In this document: positions 42,479 to 51,001 of the stretch, piece after piece | Numbering within the stretch: the first letter of the stretch is position 1 | Layout of the letters: each line of letters starts with the position of its first letter | DNA from: Chelonobacter sp050613185 | GTDB lineage: Bacteria; Pseudomonadota; Gammaproteobacteria; Enterobacterales; Pasteurellaceae | Direction of reading: 5' to 3' | Assembly: GCF_050613185.1 (NCBI RefSeq) | Contig: NZ_CP192511.1 | Location: forward strand, 744,001 to 808,000 | Length of the DNA stretch: 64,000 bases | The notes under the pieces: generated by a model | What the model saw: only the letters and a program-made list of their open reading frames with translations | What the model was told of the DNA's origin: nothing | Database searches by the model: none | Position numbers and translations under genes: made by a program

Positions 42479-42806
42479 ATCGCTGACAAAGACTAAATAA
42501 TTTGATTTTTATGATAAAAGCAGGGGCGGATTATATATCCGCCCCAAGCTGATGACAAAGTCTCTTTCTCTAATAATTTCCCTCCCTCCGTATACGAAGA
42601 GAGATGTCCGAAGGACGGAGGGAGGCATAAATCATTTTAAAAATAAATATGTTGCATTTTCATATTACACCTCCCTCCCCATTTTTCTTACGAAAAACGG
42701 TGCTCCCTCCGCCCGCGGAGGGAGAGAAGTCAGTTTGTCAACAATCTCGGGCGGATATATAATCTGCCCCTACACTGCCTTATCAGCGACCTTTGTCAAT
42801 CATCTC
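42479..42806. repeat. Nested repeat cluster, long form of the dispersed element
   Basis: Positions 42433-42969 have no gene. The core, 42546-42747, is a 202-base version of the element at 13251-13336, reversed, with about 115 extra bases in the middle. Its ends carry TGACAAAG and TTTGTCA, and inside are stems CCTCCCTCCG...CGGAGGGAGG and CTCCCTCCGC-CCG-CGGAGGGAG. It is flanked by hairpins GGGGCGGAT-TATAT-ATCCGCCCC (42523-42545) and GGGCGGAT...ATCTGCCC (42749-42769). Outside these, further TGACAAAG-type ends occur (42484 and 42791, facing inward), as if the element sits inside an older, decayed copy. Confidence 0.75.
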
Positions 42807-42837
42807 AACCGCACTTTGGCTCATAAAGTGCGGTTTT
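42807..42837 (+). terminator. Second uptake-signal-pair hairpin before yihI
   Basis: AACCGCACTTT (42807-42817) and AAAGTGCGGTT (42825-42835) form an 11-pair stem followed by TT. It nearly duplicates the pair at 42446-42474, including the preceding CTCAA. It would block read-through from the left toward yihI. Confidence 0.65.
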
Positions 42838-42969
42838 GTCTTTAATAGCTCATGGCAATTTCTGCATTTAGCTGATTTAATTCCGTGTGAAAGTGCGGTA
42901 TGAATGGTACAATTTGCGCTTAATTTTCGTGAATAATCACAAACCCCAAGAATAGAGTAAGAGAACGAC

Positions 42970-43554
42970 ATGGCTCGCCAGAAGAAAACCCGTAAAATCA
43001 GCGACGTAATGCCGGTGCGCAAAACCGACGCCAAACCCGTCGCGGCACAAGTGAAAGCCAAAAAGGGACGCAAACCGACTCGTTATGAGCTGGACGTGTT
43101 GGCGCGTGAAGAAAAACGCAAGAAAAAACGCAAAGGCTTGAGTGCCGGCTCGCGCCACAGTGCGGCGGAAAGCAATAATCACAAGCAAAGTGCGGTCAAA
43201 GGCGATCCGCGCGTCGGCAGCCGTAAAAAAATTCCGTTGATCATCGAAATGGTGAATAAGCCGGAAAAAGGCAAAGTGATTACGCCGATCAAACCTGAAC
43301 CGACTGAAGTCAAGAAAATCGATCCGATGTTGGAGTTGGAGCAGCTGGAAAACAACGAATGCTTGAACGAGTTGCTGGATCAACTCGATGCAGGCAAAAT
43401 CCTTTCCGTTAAAGATCAACAATTTGTTGATGAGTGTTTAAGCCGCATTGCGCAGCTAATGCAAGAATTGGGCTTGAGCGAGGAAGAAGACGAGGACAGC
43501 GATGACGCGCTGTACCGCACTTTCAACACTATTGATATTAATAAATTCCGCTAA
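42970..43554 (+). CDS. yihI: Der GTPase-activating protein YihI
   Basis: YihI stimulates the GTPase Der and so tunes late 50S subunit assembly. The 194-residue protein has a long, lysine/arginine-rich disordered N terminus (MARQKKTRKISDV ... EEKRKKKRKGLSAGSRH) and a conserved acidic, helical C-terminal half (LELEQLENNECLNELLDQLDAGKILSVKDQQFVDECLSRIAQLMQELGL) ending EEEDEDSDDAL. Length is in the family range. Two uptake cores lie inside the basic region. It starts the yihI-DUF2489-hemN set; its stop overlaps the next start as TAATG. Confidence 0.93.
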   Translation: MARQKKTRKISDVMPVRKTDAKPVAAQVKAKKGRKPTRYELDVLAREEKRKKKRKGLSAGSRHSAAESNNHKQSAVKGDPRVGSRKKIPLIIEMVNKPEKGKVITPIKPEPTEVKKIDPMLELEQLENNECLNELLDQLDAGKILSVKDQQFVDECLSRIAQLMQELGLSEEEDEDSDDALYRTFNTIDINKFR

Positions 43555-43997
43555 TGAACTGGTCATTGATTTTATTGCTGATCGCCATTGCCATCATTGT
43601 CGGCTTGGCAAGTTATGCCGCTTGGCTGCTGTTGGCATTACGCAAGCAGAAACAAAAAATTGCCGCCGCACGGCAAAAACGCAAAGATTTCACCTTTGAC
43701 AGCGTGCAAATTATCGCCAAGGCGATGTTGAATGACGACTGTAATTTATCCGAAGGTGTCATCCGCTTAAACGCGCTGCTGCCGGGACTAATGCCAAATG
43801 CGCTCGAAAAATACCACGCCATGCAGCAGCTGTATCAAGTGGTGATGGATATGCCGACCCACGAAGCCCGCCGAGCCTTGCCGAAAAACCAGCGTATGCG
43901 CTTGGATTTAACCCGTGAAAGCAGCGAAGTCGAATTAGAAAGCAAAATAAAATTAGAACTGCGCCAATTGTTGAGTGATCTGGAAATACAAAAATAG
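43554..43997 (+). CDS. DUF2489 membrane-anchored protein
   Basis: A 147-residue protein with one N-terminal membrane span (WSLILLLIAIAIIVGLASYAAWLLLAL, residues about 3-29), a basic stop-transfer (RKQKQK), and a soluble helical domain with DFTFDSVQIIAKAMLNDDCNLSEGVIRLNALLPGL. This matches the DUF2489 family, often found between yihI and hemN; that association is from memory of related genomes. Function unknown. Its ATG shares a base with the yihI stop, and hemN begins 8 bases after it. Confidence 0.82.
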   Translation: MNWSLILLLIAIAIIVGLASYAAWLLLALRKQKQKIAAARQKRKDFTFDSVQIIAKAMLNDDCNLSEGVIRLNALLPGLMPNALEKYHAMQQLYQVVMDMPTHEARRALPKNQRMRLDLTRESSEVELESKIKLELRQLLSDLEIQK

Positions 43998-44005
43998 GAA
44001 ACCGA

Positions 44006-45373
44006 ATGTCTGAAATCGAGTGGGATCTCAATCTGATTCAAAAATATAACCAGTCCGGTCCGCGTTATACGTCGTATCCGACCGCACTTGAGTTTAACGA
44101 TGGCTATAGCGAACAGGATTTTTTACAGGCGGCGAGCCGTTACCCTGAGCGCCCTTTGTCGCTGTATGTGCATATTCCGTTTTGTCACAAACTTTGCTAT
44201 TTCTGCGCCTGTAACAAGGTCATCACCCGTCATCAGCATAAAGCGGATATTTATCTGGATTATTTGGAAAAAGAAGTCAAAGCGCGCGCCGCATTATTTA
44301 CGGCGCGCACCGTGACCCAAATTCACTGGGGCGGCGGCACCCCGACCTATTTAAGCGAAGCCCAATCTTCCCGTTTAATGCAGATGTTGCGCGATCATTT
44401 CCGCATTTCGCCGGAAGCGGAAATCAGCATTGAAATGGATCCGCGTGAAATCGAGCTGTCGATGCTGGATCACCTGCGCCAAATCGGTTTTAACCGTATC
44501 AGCATGGGTATTCAGGATTTTAACAAAGACGTGCAAGCGGCAATCAACCGTATTCAAGACGAAGAGTTTATTTTCTCACTAATGAAAAAAGCGCGCGAGT
44601 TGGGCTTCACCTCGACCAATATCGACTTGATTTACGGCTTGCCGTTCCAAACGGTCGAGAGTTTTATGGCGACGCTAAAACGGGTTAGCGAACTGAATCC
44701 GGATCGCATGAGCGTGTTTAACTACGCCCATTTGCCGTCGCGTTTTGCCGGACAGCATAAAATCAAAGACGACACCCTGCCGCCGCCGAACAGCAAATTA
44801 ACCATTTTGCAAAAAACCATTGAAACCCTGACCGGCGCAGGCTACCGCTTTATCGGCATGGATCACTTCGCCAAACCGGACGACGAATTGGCAATCGCGC
44901 AACAAAACGGCGTGCTGCACCGCAATTTCCAAGGCTACACCACGCAGGAAGAAGCGGACTTGCTCGGCTTGGGCGTGTCGGCAATCAGCTTAATGGGCGA
45001 TCATTATGCGCAAAACCAAAAAGAGCTGAAACAGTATTACGCCGACGTGGAAGATCACCAAAACGCGCTGCACAAAGGTTTCGCCATGAGCCGAGAAGAC
45101 TGCCTGCGCCGCGATGTGATTAAAGCCTTGATCTGCAACTTCCGTTTGGATTACGCGCCACTGGAACAGCAGTACGGTATTGATTTCAAACGCCATTTTT
45201 CCGAAGATTTGGCATTGTTAAAACCGTTGGCGGAAGACGGTTTGCTGATCCTTGGCGACAGCGCACTTGTCGTTTCCGCCAAAGGACGCTTACTGATTCG
45301 CAACATCTGCCTCTGCTTCGACACCTACTCACGCCAATTGGCGAAACGGCAACAGTTTTCAAGGATTATTTAG
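44006..45373 (+). CDS. hemN: Oxygen-independent coproporphyrinogen III oxidase HemN
   Basis: Radical SAM enzyme that decarboxylates two propionates of coproporphyrinogen III to give protoporphyrinogen IX without oxygen, in heme synthesis. The 455-residue protein (E. coli 457) has YVHIPFCHKLCYFCACNKV, the CX3CX2CXC motif of true HemN, and IHWGGGTPTYL, GIQDFNKDVQAAINRIQ, IDLIYGLPFQT. The full motif and length separate it from HemW. It ends before a hairpin shared with convergent carB. Confidence 0.96.
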   Translation: MSEIEWDLNLIQKYNQSGPRYTSYPTALEFNDGYSEQDFLQAASRYPERPLSLYVHIPFCHKLCYFCACNKVITRHQHKADIYLDYLEKEVKARAALFTARTVTQIHWGGGTPTYLSEAQSSRLMQMLRDHFRISPEAEISIEMDPREIELSMLDHLRQIGFNRISMGIQDFNKDVQAAINRIQDEEFIFSLMKKARELGFTSTNIDLIYGLPFQTVESFMATLKRVSELNPDRMSVFNYAHLPSRFAGQHKIKDDTLPPPNSKLTILQKTIETLTGAGYRFIGMDHFAKPDDELAIAQQNGVLHRNFQGYTTQEEADLLGLGVSAISLMGDHYAQNQKELKQYYADVEDHQNALHKGFAMSREDCLRRDVIKALICNFRLDYAPLEQQYGIDFKRHFSEDLALLKPLAEDGLLILGDSALVVSAKGRLLIRNICLCFDTYSRQLAKRQQFSRII

Positions 45374-45388
45374 TTTTATCTCGACATC

Positions 45389-45415
45389 AAGTGCGGTTCA
45401 GACCGCACTTTCACT
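45389..45415 (+). terminator. Uptake-signal-pair terminator between hemN and carB
   Basis: AAGTGCGGT (45389-45397) and ACCGCACTT (45402-45410) face each other across TCAG, then TCACTTTCTT. The T-rich side follows hemN; the minus strand (carB) has only a weak T tract. Confidence 0.7.
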
Positions 45416-45428
45416 TTCTTATTGCGTA

Positions 45429-48400
45429 TTAATTCATCTCCTGCAAACGATAAACTTCGGTATCGTTCAGACTTTTCAGCCCTTGGCTGATCGCTTCCGC
45501 GCCGGCGATGGTGGTGTACACCGGAATGCGTTGTTGCAGTGAGTTGCTACGGATGGAATGGCTGTCGGCAACCGATTCCGGCATACTGCCGACGGTGTTG
45601 ATCACCATCGCGATTTCACCGTTTTTGATTGCGTCGACAATGTGCGGGCGGCCTTCGCGCACTTTGTTGACGATCTGCACGCCGATACCGTGTTCGCGTA
45701 GGAATTTTGCCGTGCCTAAGGTCGAACATAAGCCGTAGCCCAGGTCCTGCAGGCGTTTGGCGATGTTGACCAATTTCGGTTTATCGGCATTTTCCACCGA
45801 TAAGAAGATTTTACCCAGTTTCGGCAAGCGTTCGCCGGCACCGATTTGCGCTTTCAAGAATGCTTCGGAGAAAGTTTTGCCCACGCCCATCACTTCGCCG
45901 GTCGAGCGCATTTCCGGTCCTAAAATGGTATCCACGCCCGGGAATTTAATGAACGGGAACACCGCTTCTTTGACCGAATACAAATTCGGGATCACTTCTT
46001 TGCTCACGAACTGCTGTTTCAAGCTGATACCTGCCATCACCCGTGCGGCGATTTTCGCCAAAGGTACGCCGGTGGCTTTGCTCACGAACGGCACGGTGCG
46101 CGAGGCACGCGGATTGACTTCCAACACATAAATGGTGTCTTTTTGTACCGCAAACTGCACGTTCATCAAGCCGACCACTTGCAGCTCAAACGCCATTGCC
46201 GCCGTTTGACGACGGATTTCATCTTGGATTTCCGCACTCAGCGAATACGGCGGCAGGGAACACGCCGAGTCGCCGCTGTGGATACCGGCTTGTTCGATAT
46301 GCTGCATAATGCCGCCGATCACCACCTCTTCGCCGTCGCAGATACAATCCACATCGACTTCAATCGCGTCATTCAAGAAGTGATCGAGCAGAATCGGGCT
46401 ATCATCGGACACACGCACCGCTTCGCGCATATAGGTTTGCAACTCTTCATCGTTATACACGATTTGCATTGCACGTCCGCCCAAGACATACGACGGGCGC
46501 ACCACCAGCGGATAACCGACTTCGTTTGCCAGTTTCAGCGCTTCTTCGCTGTTACGCGCGGTGCGATTCGGCGGCTGTTTCAGGTTCAGGCTATTCAGCA
46601 CCTGTTGGAAACGCTCACGGTCTTCCGCGGCGTCAATGCTATCAGCCGATGTACCGATGATATGCACGCCGTTTTCGTGTAACGCATTCGCCAATTTCAG
46701 CGGAGTTTGCCCGCCGTAATGCACGATCACGCCATGCGGTTTTTCAATGTGGATAATTTCCAGCACTTCTTCCAAGGTCAACGGCTCGAAATAGAGGCGG
46801 TCAGAGGTGTCGAAATCGGTCGAAACCGTTTCCGGGTTACAGTTCACCATAATGGTTTCGAAGCCGGATTCACGCAGCGCAAGGGCGGCGTGTACGCAGC
46901 AGTAATCAAACTCAATCCCTTGTCCGATTCGGTTCGGACCGCCGCCTAGAATCATAATTTTCTTGCGGTCGCTCGGATTGGCTTCGCACTCTTCTTCATA
47001 GCAAGAATAGAGATAGGCGGTATCGGAAGCGAACTCGGCGGCACAGGTATCAACCCGTTTATACACCGGGTGGAGATTAAGCTGATGGCGTAAATCGCGT
47101 ACCGCTTTCTCACTGCATTGCACTAACTGCGCGATACGCTTATCGGCAAAACCTTTGCGTTTCAAACGGCGCAGCTCGGCGTAATCCAGATCCGCCAGCG
47201 TTTTTTTCTCCAGTGCCAGTTCTTCCTGCACCAAATCACGAATTTGCACCAAGAACCACGGATCGATTTTGGAATAGTGATACACATCTGCCAAATCCCA
47301 ACCGATACCGAACGCATCGGCAACGTACAGAATCCGTTCAGGGCCCGGATTGGATAATTCGGTCCGCAATTTTTCCATATCTTCGGTTTTCAGATTGAAA
47401 CCGCAAATACCGGTCTCCAAACCGCGCAGGGCTTTTTGCAACGACTCTTGGAAGGTGCGCCCCATCGCCATCACTTCGCCCACCGATTTCATCTGAGTGG
47501 TGAGGCGATTATCCGCTTTGGGGAATTTTTCAAAGGCAAAACGGGGAACTTTGGTCACCACATAGTCAATCGACGGCTCAAACGAAGCCGGAATTAAACC
47601 GCCGGTGATATCGTTGCGCAGTTCATTTAAGGTGTAACCAACCGCCAGTTTCGCCGCCACTTTAGCAATCGGGAAACCGGTCGCTTTCGAGGCAAGGGCG
47701 GAAGAACGGCTGACGCGCGGATTCATTTCAATCACGATCATTTCGCCGTTTTCAGGGTTGATCGCAAATTGCACGTTCGAACCGCCGGTATCCACGCCGA
47801 TTTCACGCAACACCGCCAACGAAGCGTTACGCATAATTTGATACTCTTTGTCGGTCAAGGTTTGCGCCGGGGCAACGGTGATGGAGTCGCCGGTATGCAC
47901 GCCCATCGGGTCGAAGTTTTCAATCGAGCAGATGATAATGCAGTTGTCCGCTTGGTCTCGCACCACTTCCATTTCATACTCTTTCCAGCCCAACACCGAT
48001 TGTTCGATCAGCAGTTCGTGAGTCGGCGAGGCATCAAAACCGCGTTCGCAAATCGCGTTGAATTCGTCTTTGTTATAGGCAATCCCGCCGCCTGAACCGC
48101 CCATGGTAAACGACGGACGAATCAGAGTCGGGAAGCCGACTTCCGCCTGCGCTTTCCACGCCTCTTCAACGCTGTGGCAAACAAAGGATTTCGGCGTATT
48201 CAAACCGATTTTGGTCATCGCCTCTTTAAAGCGACCGCGATCTTCCGCTTTATCAATCGCATCTTCTTTCGCGCCGATCAGCTCGACATTATATTTTGCC
48301 AACACGCCGTGTTTCGACAAATCCAACGCACAGTTAAGTGCGGTCTGCCCGCCCATGGTCGGCAGAATCGCGTCCGGGCGCTCTTTGGCAATAATTTTTT

Positions 48401-48623
48401 CCACCGTTTGCCAGGTGATCGGCTCGATATAGGTCACGTCCGCCATATTCGGATCGGTCATAATGGTCGCCGGATTGGAGTTCACCAACACCACTTTATA
48501 ACCTTCTTCACGCAACGCCTTACACGCCTGCGCCCCTGAATAGTCAAACTCACACGCCTGCCCGATCACAATCGGACCCGCGCCAATAATCAAAATTGTG
48601 TTTATGTCCGTACGTTTTGGCAT
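45429..48623 (-). CDS. carB: Carbamoyl-phosphate synthase large subunit
   Basis: Makes carbamoyl phosphate from bicarbonate, ammonia (from CarA) and two ATP, for arginine and pyrimidines. The 1064-residue protein has two tandem ATP-grasp halves: IGAGPIVIGQACEFDYSGAQACKAL near the start and its counterpart LGGGPNRIGQGIEFDYCCVHAALAL near residue 560. It also has a C-terminal MGS-like allosteric domain (from about 935, KLVNIAKRLQDLGYGLCSTLGTAKFL). It is full length. It follows the PhzF-family gene by 26 bases, which separates it from carA. Confidence 0.98.
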   Translation of the reverse strand: MPKRTDINTILIIGAGPIVIGQACEFDYSGAQACKALREEGYKVVLVNSNPATIMTDPNMADVTYIEPITWQTVEKIIAKERPDAILPTMGGQTALNCALDLSKHGVLAKYNVELIGAKEDAIDKAEDRGRFKEAMTKIGLNTPKSFVCHSVEEAWKAQAEVGFPTLIRPSFTMGGSGGGIAYNKDEFNAICERGFDASPTHELLIEQSVLGWKEYEMEVVRDQADNCIIICSIENFDPMGVHTGDSITVAPAQTLTDKEYQIMRNASLAVLREIGVDTGGSNVQFAINPENGEMIVIEMNPRVSRSSALASKATGFPIAKVAAKLAVGYTLNELRNDITGGLIPASFEPSIDYVVTKVPRFAFEKFPKADNRLTTQMKSVGEVMAMGRTFQESLQKALRGLETGICGFNLKTEDMEKLRTELSNPGPERILYVADAFGIGWDLADVYHYSKIDPWFLVQIRDLVQEELALEKKTLADLDYAELRRLKRKGFADKRIAQLVQCSEKAVRDLRHQLNLHPVYKRVDTCAAEFASDTAYLYSCYEEECEANPSDRKKIMILGGGPNRIGQGIEFDYCCVHAALALRESGFETIMVNCNPETVSTDFDTSDRLYFEPLTLEEVLEIIHIEKPHGVIVHYGGQTPLKLANALHENGVHIIGTSADSIDAAEDRERFQQVLNSLNLKQPPNRTARNSEEALKLANEVGYPLVVRPSYVLGGRAMQIVYNDEELQTYMREAVRVSDDSPILLDHFLNDAIEVDVDCICDGEEVVIGGIMQHIEQAGIHSGDSACSLPPYSLSAEIQDEIRRQTAAMAFELQVVGLMNVQFAVQKDTIYVLEVNPRASRTVPFVSKATGVPLAKIAARVMAGISLKQQFVSKEVIPNLYSVKEAVFPFIKFPGVDTILGPEMRSTGEVMGVGKTFSEAFLKAQIGAGERLPKLGKIFLSVENADKPKLVNIAKRLQDLGYGLCSTLGTAKFLREHGIGVQIVNKVREGRPHIVDAIKNGEIAMVINTVGSMPESVADSHSIRSNSLQQRIPVYTTIAGAEAISQGLKSLNDTEVYRLQEMN

Positions 48624-48649
48624 AGTTTTTTCTCTTGCTAATATTCTCG

Positions 48650-49504
48650 TTAATCTTCAGGAACCCAAAATTCACCTTGTCCGACGGGGATTACCTTGCC
48701 GCCGACATAAATCGTCTGTTGTTCGTTCACAGTTAAACTCAGCCGGTTCGGTCGTCCGATTTCATCGCCTTGCATGATCTGCCAACTTAACGGCGTGCGT
48801 TGGTTGTGAAGCGCCCAACCGCCCAAGTTAGCGGCGGCAGAACCCGTGCCCGGATCTTCGCGCACTTCGCCGTGTGCGGAAAAGAACAACCGCACTTTGA
48901 CGTTATTCTGCTGTTCAAACCACACATACAACTGCGCTTCCCCACTTTGTGATACGGCTTTTTGCAGGAAAAGTGCGGTATTGATACGGCAATTTGCCAC
49001 CGCTTGCGCCGAATTTAATCGCAACAGTAGTTGTTCCGTGCCGGTATTCACCCAAACCGGTTCGGCGGCAATATCATTCTGTTGTAAGCCTAACATCTCG
49101 GCACAGCAGGCTTTGTCTAATGCCGACGGCTTTAACTGCGCACCGTTACTTAAAGCAAAAGTGATGTTATCGGTTTGATGTTGCAGCCTGACTAAGCCTG
49201 CCTCGGTTTGTAGCTGATAGTTGTCAGACAATCCCAGCTGCTGTTGTAACACAAATGCCGCGCCGATGGTCGGGTGTCCGGCAAACGGCATTTCATACTC
49301 AGGGGTAAAAATTTTCAGTTTTCTGACCGCACTTTGCCTATCGCTGCGTTGTATAAATACCGTTTCCGACAAATTAAATTGACGGGCAATCAGTTGCATT
49401 TGCTGCTGATTCAGTCCGTCCGCTTGCGGGAACACCACCAACGGATTGCCATCGAAATGGCTTTCGGCAAACACATTAACCAACTGATAAGCATAGGTTT
49501 TCAT
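48650..49504 (-). CDS. PhzF-family protein
   Basis: A 284-residue protein of the PhzF/DapF-fold family, named for phenazine biosynthesis isomerase; most members have unknown substrates. Visible signatures are VFAESHFDGNPLVVF, ARQFNLSETVFI with the catalytic-type Glu (about residue 47), FAGHPTIGAAFVL, and DPGTGSAAANLGGW. No other phenazine genes are present, so a phenazine role is not supported. It lies inside the carA-carB operon: 14 bases after carA and 26 bases before carB, with no internal terminator, so it is co-expressed with both. Confidence 0.88.
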   Translation of the reverse strand: MKTYAYQLVNVFAESHFDGNPLVVFPQADGLNQQQMQLIARQFNLSETVFIQRSDRQSAVRKLKIFTPEYEMPFAGHPTIGAAFVLQQQLGLSDNYQLQTEAGLVRLQHQTDNITFALSNGAQLKPSALDKACCAEMLGLQQNDIAAEPVWVNTGTEQLLLRLNSAQAVANCRINTALFLQKAVSQSGEAQLYVWFEQQNNVKVRLFFSAHGEVREDPGTGSAAANLGGWALHNQRTPLSWQIMQGDEIGRPNRLSLTVNEQQTIYVGGKVIPVGQGEFWVPED

Positions 49505-49518
49505 GGTTATATTCCTGC

Positions 49519-50670
49519 TTAAACCACAACCTGCGGCGTATGGGTGTGGCGCACCACTTCCATTTCATGTACAAATTTGTCGAACAGTTCGGCGACATCG
49601 TGCGGCCCCGGGCTTGCCTCAGGGTGTCCCTGGAAAGAAAACGCCGATTGGGTGGTCAATTCAATCCCTTGCACCGAATTGTCGAACAAAGAGCGGTGGG
49701 TCACGGTCACATTGTCCGGCAAACTGGCTTCGTCCACTTCAAAACCGTGGTTTTGGCTGGTGATATATACTTGCTCGGTGGCAAGATTTTGCACCGGATG
49801 GTTGGCGCCGTGGTGTCCGAAGGTCATTTTTTTGGTTTTGCCGCCCACCGCCAAGCCGAGCAGTTGATGTCCTAAGCAGATACCGAAAATCGGTTTTTTA
49901 CTGGCTAACAGCTGTTGAATGGCGCTGATCGCATAATCGCACGGCTCCGGATCGCCCGGCCCGTTGGAGAGGAAAATGCCGTCCGGATTTAACGCCAGCA
50001 CCTCTTGCGCACTGGTTTTCGCCGGTACTACGGTGATTTGGCAGCCGCGTTCGGCGAGCATACGTAAAATATTGTGTTTCACCCCGAAATCGTAGGCAAC
50101 CACATGGTAACGCCCCGCGTTTTTACGGCTGAAGCCTTGTCCCAATTTCCATTCGCCCTGTTCCCAGCGATAGACGTTATCGCAAGTCACTTCCTGCGCT
50201 AAATCCTTGCCCGCCATGCTGCCGAAGCTTTTCGCCAGTTGCAACGCTTTGGCTTCGTCAATTTCCCCTGCCATAATACAGCCGGCTTGCGCGCCTTTAT
50301 CACGCAACAAACGGGTCAAACGGCGGGTATCAATATCGGCAATCGCCGTGATTTTATTGGCGGTTAAATAATCGGATAGGTTTTGTTCGCTACGGAAATT
50401 ACTGTGAATCAAGGGTAAATCGCGGATCACCAAGCCGGAAACATAAACCTTGTCCGATTCGCAGTCTTCTTGATTCACGCCGGTGTTGCCGATATGCGGA
50501 TAGGTGAGGGTGACAATTTGTTTGCTGTAGGACGGATCGGTCAGAATCTCTTGATAACCCGTCATGGATGTATTAAAAACCACTTCGCCGATGGTATGGC
50601 CTGGATAGCCAATGGAAGTGCCGTGGAAAATTGAGCCGTCCGCTAAGACTAAGATGGCTGGTTCAGACAT
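49519..50670 (-). CDS. carA: Carbamoyl-phosphate synthase small subunit
   Basis: Glutaminase subunit that supplies ammonia to CarB. The 383-residue protein has the CarA N domain (AILVLADGSIFHGTSIGYPGHTIGEVVFNTSMTGYQEILTDPSY) and a class I glutamine amidotransferase domain with nucleophile Cys in FGICLGHQLLGLA and the His-Glu pair in GHPEASPGPHD. Length agrees with the family. It is first of carA-phzF-carB on the minus strand, divergent from mlaA. GGGAGAAATTC precedes the ATG. Confidence 0.98.
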   Translation of the reverse strand: MSEPAILVLADGSIFHGTSIGYPGHTIGEVVFNTSMTGYQEILTDPSYSKQIVTLTYPHIGNTGVNQEDCESDKVYVSGLVIRDLPLIHSNFRSEQNLSDYLTANKITAIADIDTRRLTRLLRDKGAQAGCIMAGEIDEAKALQLAKSFGSMAGKDLAQEVTCDNVYRWEQGEWKLGQGFSRKNAGRYHVVAYDFGVKHNILRMLAERGCQITVVPAKTSAQEVLALNPDGIFLSNGPGDPEPCDYAISAIQQLLASKKPIFGICLGHQLLGLAVGGKTKKMTFGHHGANHPVQNLATEQVYITSQNHGFEVDEASLPDNVTVTHRSLFDNSVQGIELTTQSAFSFQGHPEASPGPHDVAELFDKFVHEMEVVRHTHTPQVVV

Positions 50671-51001
50671 GAATTTCTCCCGGGATAATCCTGTTTATGT
50701 TCAATCTTGGGGTCAATATCGGGCTTGCCCATATTATGCTCGTTACTCTCTATTTACGAAGCCCTGTACGAATCACAGCGGAAGTGTAGCAGAAATGAGC
50801 AAATTATTGTAATTGAGCCACCGCGACAATTCAAGCCCAATAATTGATCCAGCGACTTATTTTTGAAAAATAATGCAATATTATGCATAAAAATTCACTT
50901 TTGGGCAAGTTGACCCAGCTCAAAATTGCAATAAATAATGCTGTGCTTTGATCTTAAAGTTGTTAAAATGAAAACGTTAAATCTGAAAACAGGATCGTAA
51001 G
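50671..51001. promoter_or_regulatory. carA-mlaA divergent region with a candidate ARG box
   Basis: This 331-base stretch has no gene. TGCATAAAAATTCA (50884-50897; TGAATTTTTATGCA on the minus strand) matches the ArgR half-operator TGAAT-N4-ATTCA at 9 of 10 fixed positions. E. coli carAB is repressed by ArgR, so the site fits, although it lies about 214 bases upstream of carA and would need a distant promoter. A less exact, overlapping box (TGCAATATTATGCA, 50874-50887) adjoins it. The sequence nearer carA shows no clear hairpin or leader peptide. Confidence 0.45.

Noticed and set aside
48650..49504. Phenazine biosynthesis gene
   Set aside because: PhzF-family membership does not imply phenazine; no phzA-G genes are present.
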